Assembly (NCBI GenBank): GCA_947396885.1
Contig: OX377204.1
Span: forward strand, 23,443,706-23,507,705
Source of the DNA: Heligmosomoides polygyrus polygyrus
Lineage: Eukaryota; Nematoda; Chromadorea; Rhabditida; Heligmosomidae
Length of the DNA stretch: 64,000 bases
Direction: 5' to 3'
Part shown: positions 32,501-42,487 of the stretch, one piece after another
Layout of the letters: every line of letters begins with the position of its first letter
Numbering within the stretch: the first letter of the stretch is position 1
The notes under the pieces: generated by a model
Seen by the model: only the letters and a program-made list of their open reading frames with translations
The model's database searches: none
What the model was told of the DNA's origin: nothing
Translations under genes and position numbers: made by a program

Positions 32501-35500
32501 TTTGCAAGTAGAACAGGTGTTTAATTGTTCTTCGGCGGAGCCGTAATGGGCGATACTCCGCCTACGACAACGACCACACCGCGACAAAAAGAGGAAAAAC
32601 CTCTCCAAGTGATCAAATAATTACCTTCCCACCATTAGAGAGATATGAAATGCCCCGCATTAAGGAAGTCCTCCGACCTCATAACACCTATAAGGTGGCA
32701 GAGTAGGGGTGAAATAAAGATGAATGAAGGAAAATGAAACATTTCAACTGCGCCCACCGACAACGAACGCTAAACCAGCCTCAGCCGGTGTTGTGTTCTC
32801 ATCGATATCGCTTCCATAGAGACACAGACCAGCTTCCATTCGCAGTGCATCTCGAGCACCAAGGCCTGCCAATTTGACAGTGCTGTTCTGTAACGAAGTC
32901 GCCACTAGATGGAAAGAAACCACTTTCCTAGCAAAAGAGGATGATGCGCTCACCTTTGACTGCAGAAGCCGTTCCGCCAATGTGGCTGCCTCTCTCGGAT
33001 CGACCGATATCTGAACAGAAGAATAAGGAATAAAGGGCGGCGTTAGTCAATCTTTTCGAAGGATGCGCCACGCATTCTACTTCTCTGGGATGTCTTGGAA
33101 GCGATTTAAATGCGTATTTGGCAATGACTTGCTGCGGTTGCCATCCGATGAACAAGTTATTGCGTTACCCTTCCCATACGAAACAATTCAATGGCCCCGG
33201 ATGATGGTAGGCTTGGTGAGCCTGGTCGAAAACCCGAAGCAGGAACCTCTAATCGGGTGCATCTGGCGAGAAAGGAGGGAAAATTACGGGAAGATGAAGA
33301 TTCTGAACAACACCTCGTCACCACAGGAAGTTGAAAGGCACCATTACCTATGAACAACGGCAGAGACATAAAATGCAGTTTAGAACTTCGAGAGCGATGC
33401 GTCGTAGTGATGAGTCTCGAATCGATTAGTCAGGTCGCCGAATCAATACAGAGGCTTATCACTACATCGTTTATCATCGTCTGAGTCTAAGCGATCCCTA
33501 TTGCCCCATAAAGTCTGACTTCTCAAAAATAGCGAAGAAACTGGAGGGAATGGACATAGAGGGGGGGGGGCGGAAATTAAGCGGTGAACGTTCTTCAGCG
33601 ATTTTGGGCTAAAATATGCAATCTATTAGAGAAAACCCAAGAAAATACTAGAAAATCCGCTCAAAGGCACACAGCTGAGCGTATTCTAACTTTTATTGAA
33701 GCAACCACATCTGAGCCTACCTCGACTCCATCCTCTCCAGTGTAGCCACATCGAGTCACGCGACAGTTCTCTATGCCGAACACCTTGCCAATTGTGGTTC
33801 TCATAAATGTCAGCTTATGGAGGTCGATGTCGGTCTCTTGCTGAAGAACGTTCACCATCTCAGGACCTGAACTAGTCAGAAACTGTTTCAGGGCCATCTA
33901 TTTTACCAGCTGAGAGGTGCTCATGGTGCCGAATCATCCATATTCACCTTGAACAGCTATCAGACCTCGCCCATCCAGCACCTTAACATCTACATCCTTT
34001 CCATTTGACCGCCATTTGGCCGCATTTTCCTAGCAAGGCAAGAGAGTGAAATTAGATGTGAACATGTCAGAACACCAAAATCGGTAATAAGGCTCACTTG
34101 CAAGTATGGTAAATCCTTGTCGATACAACCAGCGTTGGTGACCATGTAGATATAGTCATACTCGGTCTTGGACACAATAAGATCGTCCTTTATACCGCCT
34201 TTCTCATTCGTGAACACTAAAACAACAATAATTGATGACGGACTTGCGCCTTGAAAGAACTGAGATCGCAGGCAACTGAAGTCTACTTATACGGTAGCTG
34301 TTCCTAGCCATTCAAAACTAATCAATTCTTGTTATAAGCCTAAAAACAACCATCACTTTTGCAGTTTTCAAGAACCTGCCTGATAGAGTACCGCTGTTGT
34401 CTGCTAGGCCTTCCACATCAGCCGTTGTGAGGCTCTCTATGAAAGCAACTCTAAACAGAAAATAAGTGATTGTGATTAGGAAAGGATGCTATATGAAGGA
34501 CTTCTAGACTTTCTGAACAAAATCCTAGTCCCATGTGGGATTTGAGAAAGGTCCCTCGAAAGAAGGAGTTAAGAAGGGTCCCTCGATTTTGAAGAAGACG
34601 TCAATCGGTTACGCTATTGGGACAACTTTGACCAGTGTTTAGAAAGGCCAGCCCAGTTTGTACAATCGCCTCCTTCTCTTATTTCATGCCACATGATCAC
34701 TGAAATTGCCCCACACGTCTTCACACCATGAAAGAGCCACTGAGCTAACGACCGACACATCAGAGGGAAAGGATGGTGAAACTAACCACCTCCTGAGGCC
34801 AGACCCTCCAACCGCTTACCGCCTTCTAACGGTGAAAATACTGCCAAACCCCTGACATGACATTCATTAGCAGCAGGTTTGGCGATATTTTCACCTTTAG
34901 AGAGGATAAGCGGTTGCTGAATATGGCCCCTGATCTCCTCTTCACCTTCCCCAAACTAATGGTAAGATAAGATTGCACTCAGCTCTATTCTCACGACTCT
35001 TTCGATTCGATCTCACCAGGGAAGGATCTCAGGCGTAGGTATGAATTGGGGAAATGGATAGTACAGCGAGAATCTCCACCTTTCATGTAGTAGAAAGGCA
35101 TGTTTCGTTTTTGCTGAGTCCTTGAACCCAAAGAGCTATGGGCCCTTGAAATTGGGGGTACAGTATTGCGCCTTCACCCGTACCCACCATAACCTACCGT
35201 AATCGACCGAAATTTGAAAAACGGATGTCAGATTCGTGATCAGCACCCCAAATAACCCCCCTGGGCGAGGTTTGGGTGAATTTTTTTTTCGGCCTCTCCT
35301 CGACCTCTGGAGTCGTGAAAGTAGTGTCGTGAAAGTCGCGCCTTATGGCAGTCTAAATCAGCTTACTTCCTGCACATCTCCTACACATTTATTTTACTCT
35401 AAATTGTCAAATAAAGGATTCTGTGAGCTGTGCTGCACCCACTTTTCTCAGTTTCTGAACCATACAATGTTTTGTGTTTTTCAGCGAATGCTTAACAATG

Positions 35501-36744
35501 ACCTTACAACAGGTACGGGTAACAGCAGGTACGGGTGACTAGGGCTGTCGAGGTCATAATCATCGATTTCGCCCAAACCTTGCCCAGGGAGGTTAACTGG
35601 GGTGCTGATCACGAATCCGACATCCGTTTTTCAATCTTCGGCCGATTACGATAGGTTACGGTAGGTACGGGTGACTAGGGCCGTCGAAGTCATAATCGCC
35701 GATTTTGCCCAAAGTTCTCCCAGGGGGGGGGGGGTTATTTGGGATGGTGATCACGAATCTGACATCCGTTTTCCGTATTACCCTGGAGTATGTCAAATTA
35801 TAGTAGGTAAAGGTGATTAATGGTAATGTCATGGTCACCGCTTGTGCCCAAACCTAGCGTTCAGTACGAATCTGATCCTTATTTGACAATTTAGAGTGAA
35901 ATAAATATGTAGGAAATGTGAAGAAAGCAAATTGGTAAAGAAGGCGGGAATCATGAAAAAATGCAAAAATGTTGCACAGCGCGGGAGTCGAGCATCTGAC
36001 CCAGCACCTGCGAAGTAGCCCCGCACCCTGCTGAGCCACCGACTCGCTTGCCGCAGAGCCTTTCGCCGCGTCCCATACAACAGCGCACGCACGCAGGAAC
36101 GTGGGCACTTGCTAACGGTGCGCTATTGTACCCCGTCCGTCCTTCGAGGGCCCGTAGCTCTTTTGGTTCAAGGACTCAGCAAAAACGAAACATGTTTTTC
36201 TACCATATGAAGGGTGGAGATTCTCGCAGTACTATCCGTTTCCCCCATTCAGACCTACGCTTGAGACCCTTCCCTGGTCAGCATTGAGCATACGAGTCTA
36301 GTGATGCTTAGCAATGTCGAGAATTGAAGTTGCAACCAGAGCTTGACCTTTGCTCATCAAAAATCCCAAATTCAGACCGAAAAGTGAGAAGAGCAGAGAC
36401 ACCAATAGCCGAAATCCCACCTGTCCTTGCCGGTGATGTGTGTCTGGAGCATGTGCGAGACATCGAAGAGACTGACGTGCTTCCTGGTGTGCCTACATGA
36501 CTCCTGAATGTTCAGGTCCGCATACTGCACGGGCATCTCGTACCCTGCGAAAGGCACGATCTTTCCATTGTACTTCTTGTGCAGATCATAGAGACATGTG
36601 CGTTTCCTGGAACACGAGGACCTTGTATTTCCTGAAACATGGAGAGCTTGTAAAGGGGCAAAAAATCGTAGGCAGGACTTACGCTGCTGGAGCAGAAGAC
36701 AGCTGTCGGAGCAAGAGGCGATGGACAGCCACGGCTCGATTCAT
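29539..36744 (-). CDS. AMT: mitochondrial aminomethyltransferase (glycine cleavage T-protein), 11 exons
   Basis: Transfers the methylene group from H-protein-bound aminomethyl-lipoate to tetrahydrofolate, releasing ammonia, in the mitochondrial glycine cleavage system. Exons (plus coordinates, minus strand): 36683-36744, 36421-36606, 34380-34450, 34098-34216, 33948-34029, 33721-33866, 32954-33010, 32758-32887, 32222-32344, 29752-29829, 29539-29684. They sum to 1200 nt, 399 codons plus TAG, close to the human length (about 403), with phases matching at all ten junctions. Residues 1-23 form an Arg-rich, acid-free presequence. Landmarks: [10 protein letters not shown] (40-49), SLFDVSHM (66-73), [15 protein letters not shown] at the end of exon 6, [15 protein letters not shown] in exon 8, SGCPSP in exon 10, [10 protein letters not shown] near the C-terminus. 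Intron 3 is GC-AG; the rest are GT-AG. GTTTAAG just before the ATG could be a spliced-leader acceptor. No disabling change seen. Confidence 0.96.
29966..30111. mobile_element. MITE M1, copy 2, in AMT intron 9
   Basis: Palindromic 146-bp element: GGGGCCAGATTCACCAATGA at 29966 pairs with TTGATGAATCTGGCCCC ending at 30111; the inner arms share TCTAACGGTGAAAAT. This is the cleanest copy of the family. Confidence 0.82.
30768..31554 (+). pseudogene. Penelope-like polyprotein fragment: RT end and GIY-YIG endonuclease
   Basis: The first block (about 30780-31010) is the end of the RT domain, with [20 protein letters not shown] and [11 protein letters not shown]. After a stop near 31060 a second block (31072-31554) reads [12 protein letters not shown] and then the GIY-YIG nuclease with [20 protein letters not shown] and RIKEHL. 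The catalytic part of RT is absent. The C-terminus lies within the right inverted arm. Confidence 0.82.
31828..31870 (+). ncRNA. possible hammerhead-like motif in a Penelope-like element
   Basis: GGCCT (31828-31832) can pair with AGGCC (31866-31870). Between them are CTGAAGA (31833-31839, matching the core CUGANGA) and GAAAC followed by GTC (31858-31865). Stem II is poor and GAAACGTC is duplicated, so activity is doubtful. Penelope-like elements are known to carry hammerhead motifs. Compare 62967-63002. Confidence 0.35.
32345..32757. other. AMT intron 8, no element recognised
   Basis: A 413-nt intron with no coding frame. CTCATAACACC near 32679 reappears near 38170 and AATAAAGATGAATGAA at 32713 looks like a repeat tail, so it probably holds an unidentified dispersed repeat. 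Confidence 0.4.
33012..33270 (-). mobile_element. SINE family A in AMT intron 6, tail abutting a splice acceptor
   Basis: Minus-strand copy with a decayed head near 33260 and a readable body from about 33240 to 33050 (GGATGCGCCACGCATTCTAC on the plus strand). Its 3' tail, CGCCGCCCTTTATTCC, runs directly into TTATTCTTCTGTTCAG, the polypyrimidine tract and acceptor of AMT exon 7 at 33010. SINE and host gene share orientation. Confidence 0.8.
34374..34380 (-). other. GC splice donor of AMT intron 3
   Basis: On the minus strand exon 3 ends TATCAG and the intron starts GCAGGT. Only a cut before GC keeps the frame to exon 4 (TG TTC ACG), giving [13 protein letters not shown], which aligns with the family. 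GC-AG introns are a known minor class in nematodes. Confidence 0.8.
34796..34930. mobile_element. MITE M1, copy 3, in AMT intron 2
   Basis: Arms CTTCTAACGGTGAAAATACT near 34826 and ATATTTTCACCTTTAGAG near 34890 pair; the outer ends are AGGCCAGACCCT and ATATGGCCCC. More diverged than copy 2. Confidence 0.72.
35225..35790. repeat. GTGCTGATCACG repeat units inside the TIR element
   Basis: Three units of the repeat type clustered at 21130-21910, in both orientations (about 35225, 35600 and 35740), with GGTAGGTACGGGTGACTAGG spacers and a poly-G run at 35725-35734. Confidence 0.7.
35980..36062 (-). repeat. tRNA-like module
   Basis: On the minus strand GTCGGTGGCTCAGCAGGGTG (A box) is followed by GATGCTCGACTCCCGC (weak B box) at tRNA-like distance. 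It resembles a decayed tRNA or SINE head. Its place in the middle of an inverted-repeat element parallels the modules at 19600 and 28100. Confidence 0.5.
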
Positions 36745-36829
36745 ATCGGAGTTCTTAAACGGCAACAATGAAAGCCTTAGGGGAAGCGAAATCCTTTACA
36801 GATGAGATCTGTAGCCTCTATACGTTGGA

Positions 36830-37045
36830 TCCGATAAAAAATCTTCGGATAACTGGATGATTTGGATGACGCTGATTTCGCGGACCCGGATTGGAATATT
36901 CGAAATGATTCATTCGATACATATCCAATGGATCACCCCAAAACCTCGGATAGTTGAATAATTCGGACAGCGCTGATTTCAGGACCCCGGATTTTTGAAT
37001 GATTCGCATGGTGATTCCGAAAACGAATCATTCGAATCCAATGTA
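36830..37045. repeat. degenerate ATCCGAATGATTCG repeat cluster
   Basis: Low-complexity DNA just upstream of AMT, with CTTCGGATAACTGGATGATT and GAATGATTCG variants. A close relative is at 54600-54860. Confidence 0.65.
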
Positions 37046-37049
37046 GAAT

Positions 37050-37550
37050 AGTCTCACGGCAATTATTTGCCGCTGAACGTCTAACGGTAGGGACGGTATG
37101 TTTGCAGATGTGGACGACTTTTCCGCAGTGCTGCAGAGCCGATATAACACACTGCCCTCTTCAACCAATGTATCAACTTCTTAGAGAGAAACAAACGAAG
37201 AAAAACTGAAGAAGGGGAATGAGTGCGTGATAGAATAATGGAGTGACACCCCAAATCGTGGTTTCCGTGGTCCGCAACGATCCATGGCACTGGGAAATCG
37301 TCCATTTGACAGCAGCCCGTCGAAGAGTTTGGACGTTTAATCGTGCATAGTTAGTAGCGTTCAAACTACAACAGCATCACGAACAGCAAACCCAACACAG
37401 GATGGGTGTTACTTTCTTACGGTTAGGACCAGGGTCTGCTATATAAGCAATGTTTTTATTTATTTGTCGTGGTTGCGCACTAGATACGATTGAAGTGGGG
37501 TGCACCTCACTCCCCGCTCCCCACACCCCTCCTTCACCCCTTACCTCTGT
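37050..37550. other. no gene recognised
   Basis: Upstream flank of AMT beyond the repeat cluster. A minus frame at 37173-37364 is short and unremarkable. Confidence 0.35.
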
Positions 37551-37556
37551 TGGACG

Positions 37557-38115
37557 ACATACCTACTTTGATGGTCCTTTTGTCGGCTGGTGGTCTTCTC
37601 AACGGGGCACACAACTCTTCAGGACCGCTCGATCTCTGGCAGTTTGCATCCAGGGAGGCAGTCTTCGCTCACTCAAAAATCTTGAGAATGAGTCTGCCCT
37701 TCGCGTTGGCGGCCGTCCCAGTGGTCTCTTGTGGTCCCTCGGGAGCCATTCTGTGACACGGAGACTCCATCTATCGTCCTATCGTCGAAGCAGGTGTCCG
37801 GCCCGGCGATATTTGGAATTCTTTGTGTACTGCAGCGGGTCTTCTAATTGCGACTTCTCCCATAGCTCTGAGCTTCGTAGGCCTTCTTGCCATTGCTGAC
37901 GAAGGCTTGTCCTCAGAAGGCATCTCTCCAATGCACGACGCATAGTTTGCATTGCTCTGGCGATTGTCCTGTTGTCGGGCCAGGCTTCCGTCGCGTAACG
38001 CATCGCAGGCAGTACAGAGGCGTTGAATATCGAGGCCCTGAGGCCGGGATACCTGACCTGATCGGTGACTTCGCGAATCGAATTGAAGGCTGCCATGCTG
38101 CGCGTCTCCTGCGTT
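37557..38115 (-). mobile_element. RTE LINE subfamily a, 5'-truncated stub
   Basis: Minus-strand copy of the last 560 bp of the element seen near full length at 55600-58639. The coding tail is shared, for example GLRASIFNASVLPAM, TSLRQQWQEGLRSSEL and GRPPT, and it ends with the same GGACCATCAAAGTA tail. Frameshifts and the first-part loss make it non-functional. Confidence 0.85.
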
Positions 38116-38159
38116 GGACAACGTAGATGAATGAATTCCAAAACCTGCGAGTTCCAAAA

Positions 38160-39600
38160 TGGTAGGGACCTCATAACACCGTAGTTTTTTATCGCTTAAG
38201 ACGGCCGGCGCGGGAAATGGGGAACTGTAACCTCTTTAGAGGGTTTAGCTTTCAATATGGAGTGTACAATTGCGATATGCGAATATAAAAAAGCCAAGAA
38301 GAAAGGCTAATTAAGAAAAATGGGTAATAAGCGGGTTGGTGCCTGATCCATTATGAGACCATGGTCGTGGAACACTCAAATAAACACGATTTCTGTGCTC
38401 TCCTCCGCGTAAGCGGGTCACCACAGAACTAGGCAAGGAAGGGAACTCCGGGGTGTGGTTTATCTAACCTACCCGTTTTAAGCCACCTTTTCGGTGTACA
38501 GCGGGCACCAGCCCGCTTAGTACCGAAAAATGAACTAAAAATGATTTTGGAGCGCAACTATTGGCTCGCATCTATCCCATGAGAAGGCGGGGATTACAAC
38601 TGCAATCATACTGGCAAGAAACAAACAACTGAATGAATATAAAACGGATCAAACAAAGAAATGAACGTTAAGGTACTACGAGAGAATATCAGTATGCGAT
38701 TTCCTAGCCGGGGGTGGAACATGAAGAAAAGCGCATGCGGTCCACAGTCCCCATGACCTCACACCTGCCCGAAGAAAGTGTGTCGCCCAGTTCTTCTTTT
38801 TTATCCGAAAGACCTCTTGCTGGCCAACGACAATCTGCCATACATTTCTCACTTCTTTGGCCTTAAAACCTCAAAGCAAGGAAGTTCAGCGCGCATGAGC
38901 AGGACCTCGGCGCGGTCGGCAGCCATTGGGGTCCCTTTGGGGAAGGGGGAAATCGGAATGCGGCAGAAAATATAGTTTCGAAATGACGGAACGCATTGGC
39001 AATGATCACCTATTGATCGAGAGGAGCTGAGTGATCTTTGCCCATCCAAAGTACGGTCAACGTTAGCGCCTCGGTGCTCTGCAGTTTATCGATGGTTGCG
39101 TCTCCCTTTCCACGGCCAGCCTCAGTTTCTGCTGTCCCTATGCCCTTAATGAGCCAGCTCGACGGCAAATTCTCAGTGTTAGACCCACCATGCCACTTCA
39201 AAGCGTCACAAAATCCGCCCCCTCTCACAGATCGCACTGCGCTAAAGGGGATCTCTTCAAGTGGGACCAGAGTCCCAAACACCTCATCGACACCTATAGT
39301 GTAGCATGTAGCCTTAAAGCGAATAGAAAGGAGCAGCGAGAACACTCACCTCCGGCCAGGTCGATAATAGGTCGCCGCTCGGTCCCCGGCGATAAGGCGC
39401 TGATTACATCGGGCACGACGAATTCGCCGTGGTGCAACGGCACCCAAAAGGCGATAGGCACTCCATCTGGGCACTTTGCAGAAGCAGGTGTGCGATCGCA
39501 ACCATCCCCCGGCGCTCAACAACTGACGCACAGCTCGGTCGGCTTGTCGCCGGAACGCCTATTTGAACTCGTCCACTCAGGAGTGGATCTATGGCTACTA
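38160..39600. other. no recognised gene; unassigned ORF at 39010-39345 (-)
   Basis: No domain was recognised in this 1.4 kb. A minus frame of 111 codons (39010-39345; GVDEVFGTLVPLEEIPFSAV, LTLTVLWMGKDH) has fairly protein-like composition and may be an exon or retroelement remnant, but overlapping plus-strand frames are also open. A GCGGGCACCAGCCCGC palindrome lies at 38501-38516. Confidence 0.3.
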
Positions 39601-39606
39601 AAACTA

Positions 39607-39776
39607 AGGGCCTGTCCATACTTCGCGACAGGAGAGACGGCAGAGGTGGGAACGAAATGGCGAAGGATAGATATCGATCAGTGCCGGGCAGCTGCCTGGG
39701 AAAAATCGATAGGCATGCTTTGCTTTGTCGCTCCTGTCGCTGTCGTCGTTTCCGTCGTGGATTATGAAAAGGCCCC
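39607..39776. mobile_element. Harbinger-like MITE, diverged
   Basis: Starts GGGCCTGTCCATACTTCGCG and ends with the loose complement ATTATGAAAAGGCCC. The terminus matches the family at 40187 and 40560. Confidence 0.55.
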
Positions 39777-40183
39777 AAATCGGAGAAGATTCTGGAAGCG
39801 AAACTTGGATTGGAGCATGGCTTCCCTAGGAAGGGACTCCGGGGTATGGGTAGCGGTTTTTCTTCCACCGCACAGCCGCGTCGACTCCCGCGTTGACATG
39901 CGATCGATACCTTGCAAGCCCGCAATGGCATTCTCGGCAAGCGGATCGTGGTACAGTGCATAGTGGCGTTGTTTAATGCGAAGGAGGTTGGGGGTTCGGC
40001 TCTCCTGAATGGTCGCATGCTTACATTTCAACCGTCTGTCTGAGGGATTTCAACGACTACCCAATTTTGAGGCGTTTTTCGCCCATTTTCCAGCCGTGTG
40101 CGCTTCGCCGCTCGAATAGCGCAGAAACCTTGCTGCGCATTCCCCCTGAGCGACGGTGCGTGCGTGCGATAAGCGCTTGCGGC
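39777..40183. other. no gene recognised
   Basis: Frames overlapping here are open on both strands. GGGGGTTCGGCTCTCC near 39988 is B-box-like, but no clear A box was found. Confidence 0.3.
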
Positions 40184-40186
40184 TTA

Positions 40187-40556
40187 GGGCCTGTTCATAC
40201 TTCGCCTTCGCAACAAGAGCGACTTGTCGCCCGTGCAAAACATGAATATCGATTAAAACCGAGCGCGCGCCGCCGAAAAGTTTTCATACTCGAGCGCCAG
40301 CGATGTCGCTCCAGTCGCTCTTGTCGCTCTTGCCGCTGCGCACGCCACGCGCGCTGCGCTCTCGTCGATCTCGTCGCCCATGCAAAACATGCGAATCGAT
40401 TCAAACAGAGCGCGCGCCGCCGAAAAGTGTCCACATTCGCGCGCCGGCGTTGTCGCTTCTGCCGCTCTTGTCGCTCTTTGCGCTACTGTCGCCTGTTCAT
40501 AGTTCCGCGCGCTGTGCTCTTGTCGCTGCCTGCTGTCGCGAAATATGAACAGGCCC
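40187..40556. mobile_element. Harbinger-like MITE with TTA duplication
   Basis: Inverted ends GGGCCTGTTCATACTTCGCC and CGCGAAATATGAACAGGCCC, with TTA on both sides (40184-40186 and 40557-40559). The GC-rich interior includes tandem-like GTCGCTCTTGTCGCTCTTG blocks and two copies of GAGCGCGCGCCGCCGAAAAG. Confidence 0.82.
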
Positions 40557-40704
40557 TTAGGCCTATGTTATACTTCGGCGACGCGTCGCCGACGCTGCGA
40601 CCGGTCACCGACAACCCGTCACCGACGTCGGCGACGCTGACGTCGCCACAGACGTGTGGTCGACGTCGAGGACGTTCTAAACATCAAAAAAAGCGCATCA
40701 TAGA

Positions 40705-41075
40705 TTGATATGGCCAAGTAGTAACAAGATTGTAAGCATTCAGACCATGCACAGTCAAACAAGTCTGAAATGCAAGGTTTCAGACGGGGCTATTTACACG
40801 CTGCATAGATCCCGTTACCTGTGGTTTCATAAGAGTCTCAAACGTCTTCAAAGGTTTAACTAGCAGGAATGTTAGAACCATTCAAACAGTACCTGTATTT
40901 TTTAGGATGCCCTGTAATTTTCCAAGACATAGTGTGTTTTAGGTTCTAAACTTTAAAAGAAGCACAAATCAATCGATACGGTTACTTTGTAAAGAGATTG
41001 TAACAAGTATTCAAGCGAAACACTATCAATAGATTGTAAAATGCAAAATAACAGACGAGTGCATGGCGCAGTCTG
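40705..41075. repeat. dispersed repeat R1, copy 2
   Basis: Matches 880-1263 in the same order, including ATGGCCAAGTAGTAACAAGA and GACGAGTGCATGGCGCA, with small indels. Non-coding. Confidence 0.7.
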
Positions 41076-41500
41076 TCTAAATTAAAATTAAAATCTAAAT
41101 TAAAATTACGCGGAATTCTCGAAGTTCAAAGGAAAATTTAACTCTTAATTAGTAAGAATTCTATCTTGAAAAAGCACTTCGCAGAGGTTTGCATTACCAT
41201 TTCAGAAAGCGTGGAAACACTACTTATTTTCTACACAGTTCTATTTAGTATTACTTGCTCTACAAGGAAGCAAATAGGCCTAGAAAATGCGAACAGAACG
41301 GCTGAGAAGGAAACAAAAAGGAAGAGAAGTGACAAAGTGAAGGGAGCTAAGGTTTAGGGTCCCACTCCCTCCCAAACACTCAGTGTTATAGTGAACTGCA
41401 CTTTTGTGTTCGCAAGACGGCGTCTTTTGCACTTCTCGATTTCGTAATTCGATGTACGGTGGTGAAACCCACAATCATAACACTCCATCGGACCGCATTT
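41076..41500. other. no gene recognised
   Basis: Interior of the TTA-flanked element. A 63-codon plus frame at 41166-41357 has no recognised domain. Confidence 0.3.
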
Positions 41501-41620
41501 TCTGCCACCCTTGCATGACGTCGGTGACGTCGGTGACGGACCGTCGCCGTGCACAGCACCGACGTCGGCGACGCTGACGTCGTCGGCCCGTCGGTGGCAA
41601 CGTCGGCGGCGGAAGTATAA

Positions 41621-41739
41621 GGCCTATGTTATACTTCGGCGACGCTGTTGTCGGCGACGTCGGACACAGTGTTGCGCGGGCAGCTACGCAGTGCATAGCA
41701 GCCCGCGCAACACAGCGTCGCCGAAGTATAACATAGGCC
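41621..41739. mobile_element. 119-bp palindromic MITE
   Basis: Ends GGCCTATGTTATACTTCGGC and GCCGAAGTATAACATAGGCC are perfect complements and pairing continues through CGACGCTG/CAGCGTCG. TAA lies on both sides (41618-41620 and 41740-41742). Confidence 0.82.
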
Positions 41740-41742
41740 TAA

Positions 41743-41874
41743 GGCCCCGTTTATACTTCCGACGCCGAGCGACGCGACGGCATGCAAAGTGGCCAATTTG
41801 ATGATCGCGTCGCTCAATCAATATGGCCACTATTTATGGCGTCGCGTCGCTCGGCGTCGAAGTATAAACGGGCC
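41743..41874. mobile_element. 132-bp near-perfect palindromic MITE
   Basis: GGCCCCGTTTATACTTCCGA at 41743 pairs with GTCGAAGTATAAACGGGCC at 41856-41874; the inner arm GCGACGCGACG also pairs. It abuts the previous MITE with only TAA between them. Confidence 0.8.
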
Positions 41875-42204
41875 ATAACACCCCCTGCGGAGCTCTCGGC
41901 GGCGTCGCCGACGTTGGCGACGCGTCGCCGAAGTATAACATAGGCCTTAGCGGGTGATTGATAACCGCGACCGTGGAGTGGTCCATCTAACCTGCTTGTG
42001 TGGAAACTGCTTTCGTCGCACAGGAGGAGTCCGCAGCTGGGTTCTGCGTTCTTTGAGCGCAGAAGCGCATACAGCTGGAAAAATGCCCATAAAACACCAG
42101 AAAATTGTGTAGACGTCAAAACCCCTAAAGTCTCAGAATGGCTCGCCCTTCTACCAGTGAAGGCAATCGTCTGCCTATCCAAGTTCCAGATCGCAGCAAC
42201 ATTC

Positions 42205-42288
42205 TGGAAAGCCAAGGGATATGTGCTACAACTGTGGCCGCTTTGGTCATTTCGCGCAGAAGTGCAGAGCATCTGGAAAGCAGTAGAG
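42205..42288 (+). pseudogene. gag-like zinc knuckle fragment
   Basis: One frame encodes MCYNCGRFGHFAQKCRASGK then TAG at 42286-42288. The spacing C-x2-C-x4-H-x4-C is a retroviral-type nucleic-acid-binding knuckle as found in retroelement Gag. Upstream the frame is broken, so the Gag body is not readable here. Confidence 0.75.
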
Positions 42289-42487
42289 GTCAATTAAGCA
42301 AGCTTCAGAGCTGGAAATATACACTATATGTGGACGTTTTGGTCCTCTCTTGGCATCAATTCGTTCAGCAGGAAAGTGCTGTTGGACGGTTACTCGCTTG
42401 ATTTCGTAACAGAGCCAGAACGATGTTTCATAAGAGCTAACGCGGCCTCTGCTGAGAATACAGCGTCTTTGTGGACGGACCATCCAA

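Larger units (their letters stand above)
35016..36277. mobile_element. TIR element in AMT intron 2
   Basis: Terminal inverted repeats of about 135 bp: CCAGGGAAGGATCTCAGGCG at 35016 and its complement, CGCTTGAGACCCTTCCCTGG, ending at 36277; both continue through the complement pair CATGTTTCGTTTTTGCTGAG and CTCAGCAAAAACGAAACATG. TCA flanks both ends (35013-35015 and 36278-36280), a possible 3-bp duplication. The interior holds GTGCTGATCACG repeats and a tRNA-like module but no transposase. Confidence 0.8.
40560..41946. mobile_element. TTA-flanked TIR element containing other repeats
   Basis: Begins GGCCTATGTTATACTTCGGC immediately after the TTA shared with the preceding MITE, and ends with the complement GCCGAAGTATAACATAGGCC before TTA at 41947-41949. 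Inside lie repeat R1 copy 2 and two further MITEs. No transposase was recognised. Confidence 0.7.

Noticed and set aside
24240..36062. A/B-box modules as functional tRNA genes
   Set aside because: None folds with regular acceptor, anticodon and T stems; they are repeated inside larger repeats, so they are tRNA-derived modules.
37450..37899. A 149-codon plus-strand ORF upstream of AMT
   Set aside because: Most of it is antisense to the RTE-a stub at 37557-38115.
39190..40018. Long overlapping ORFs on both strands (257 and 204 codons) as a gene
   Set aside because: They cross MITE borders at 39607-39776 and show no domain; openness is explained by base composition.
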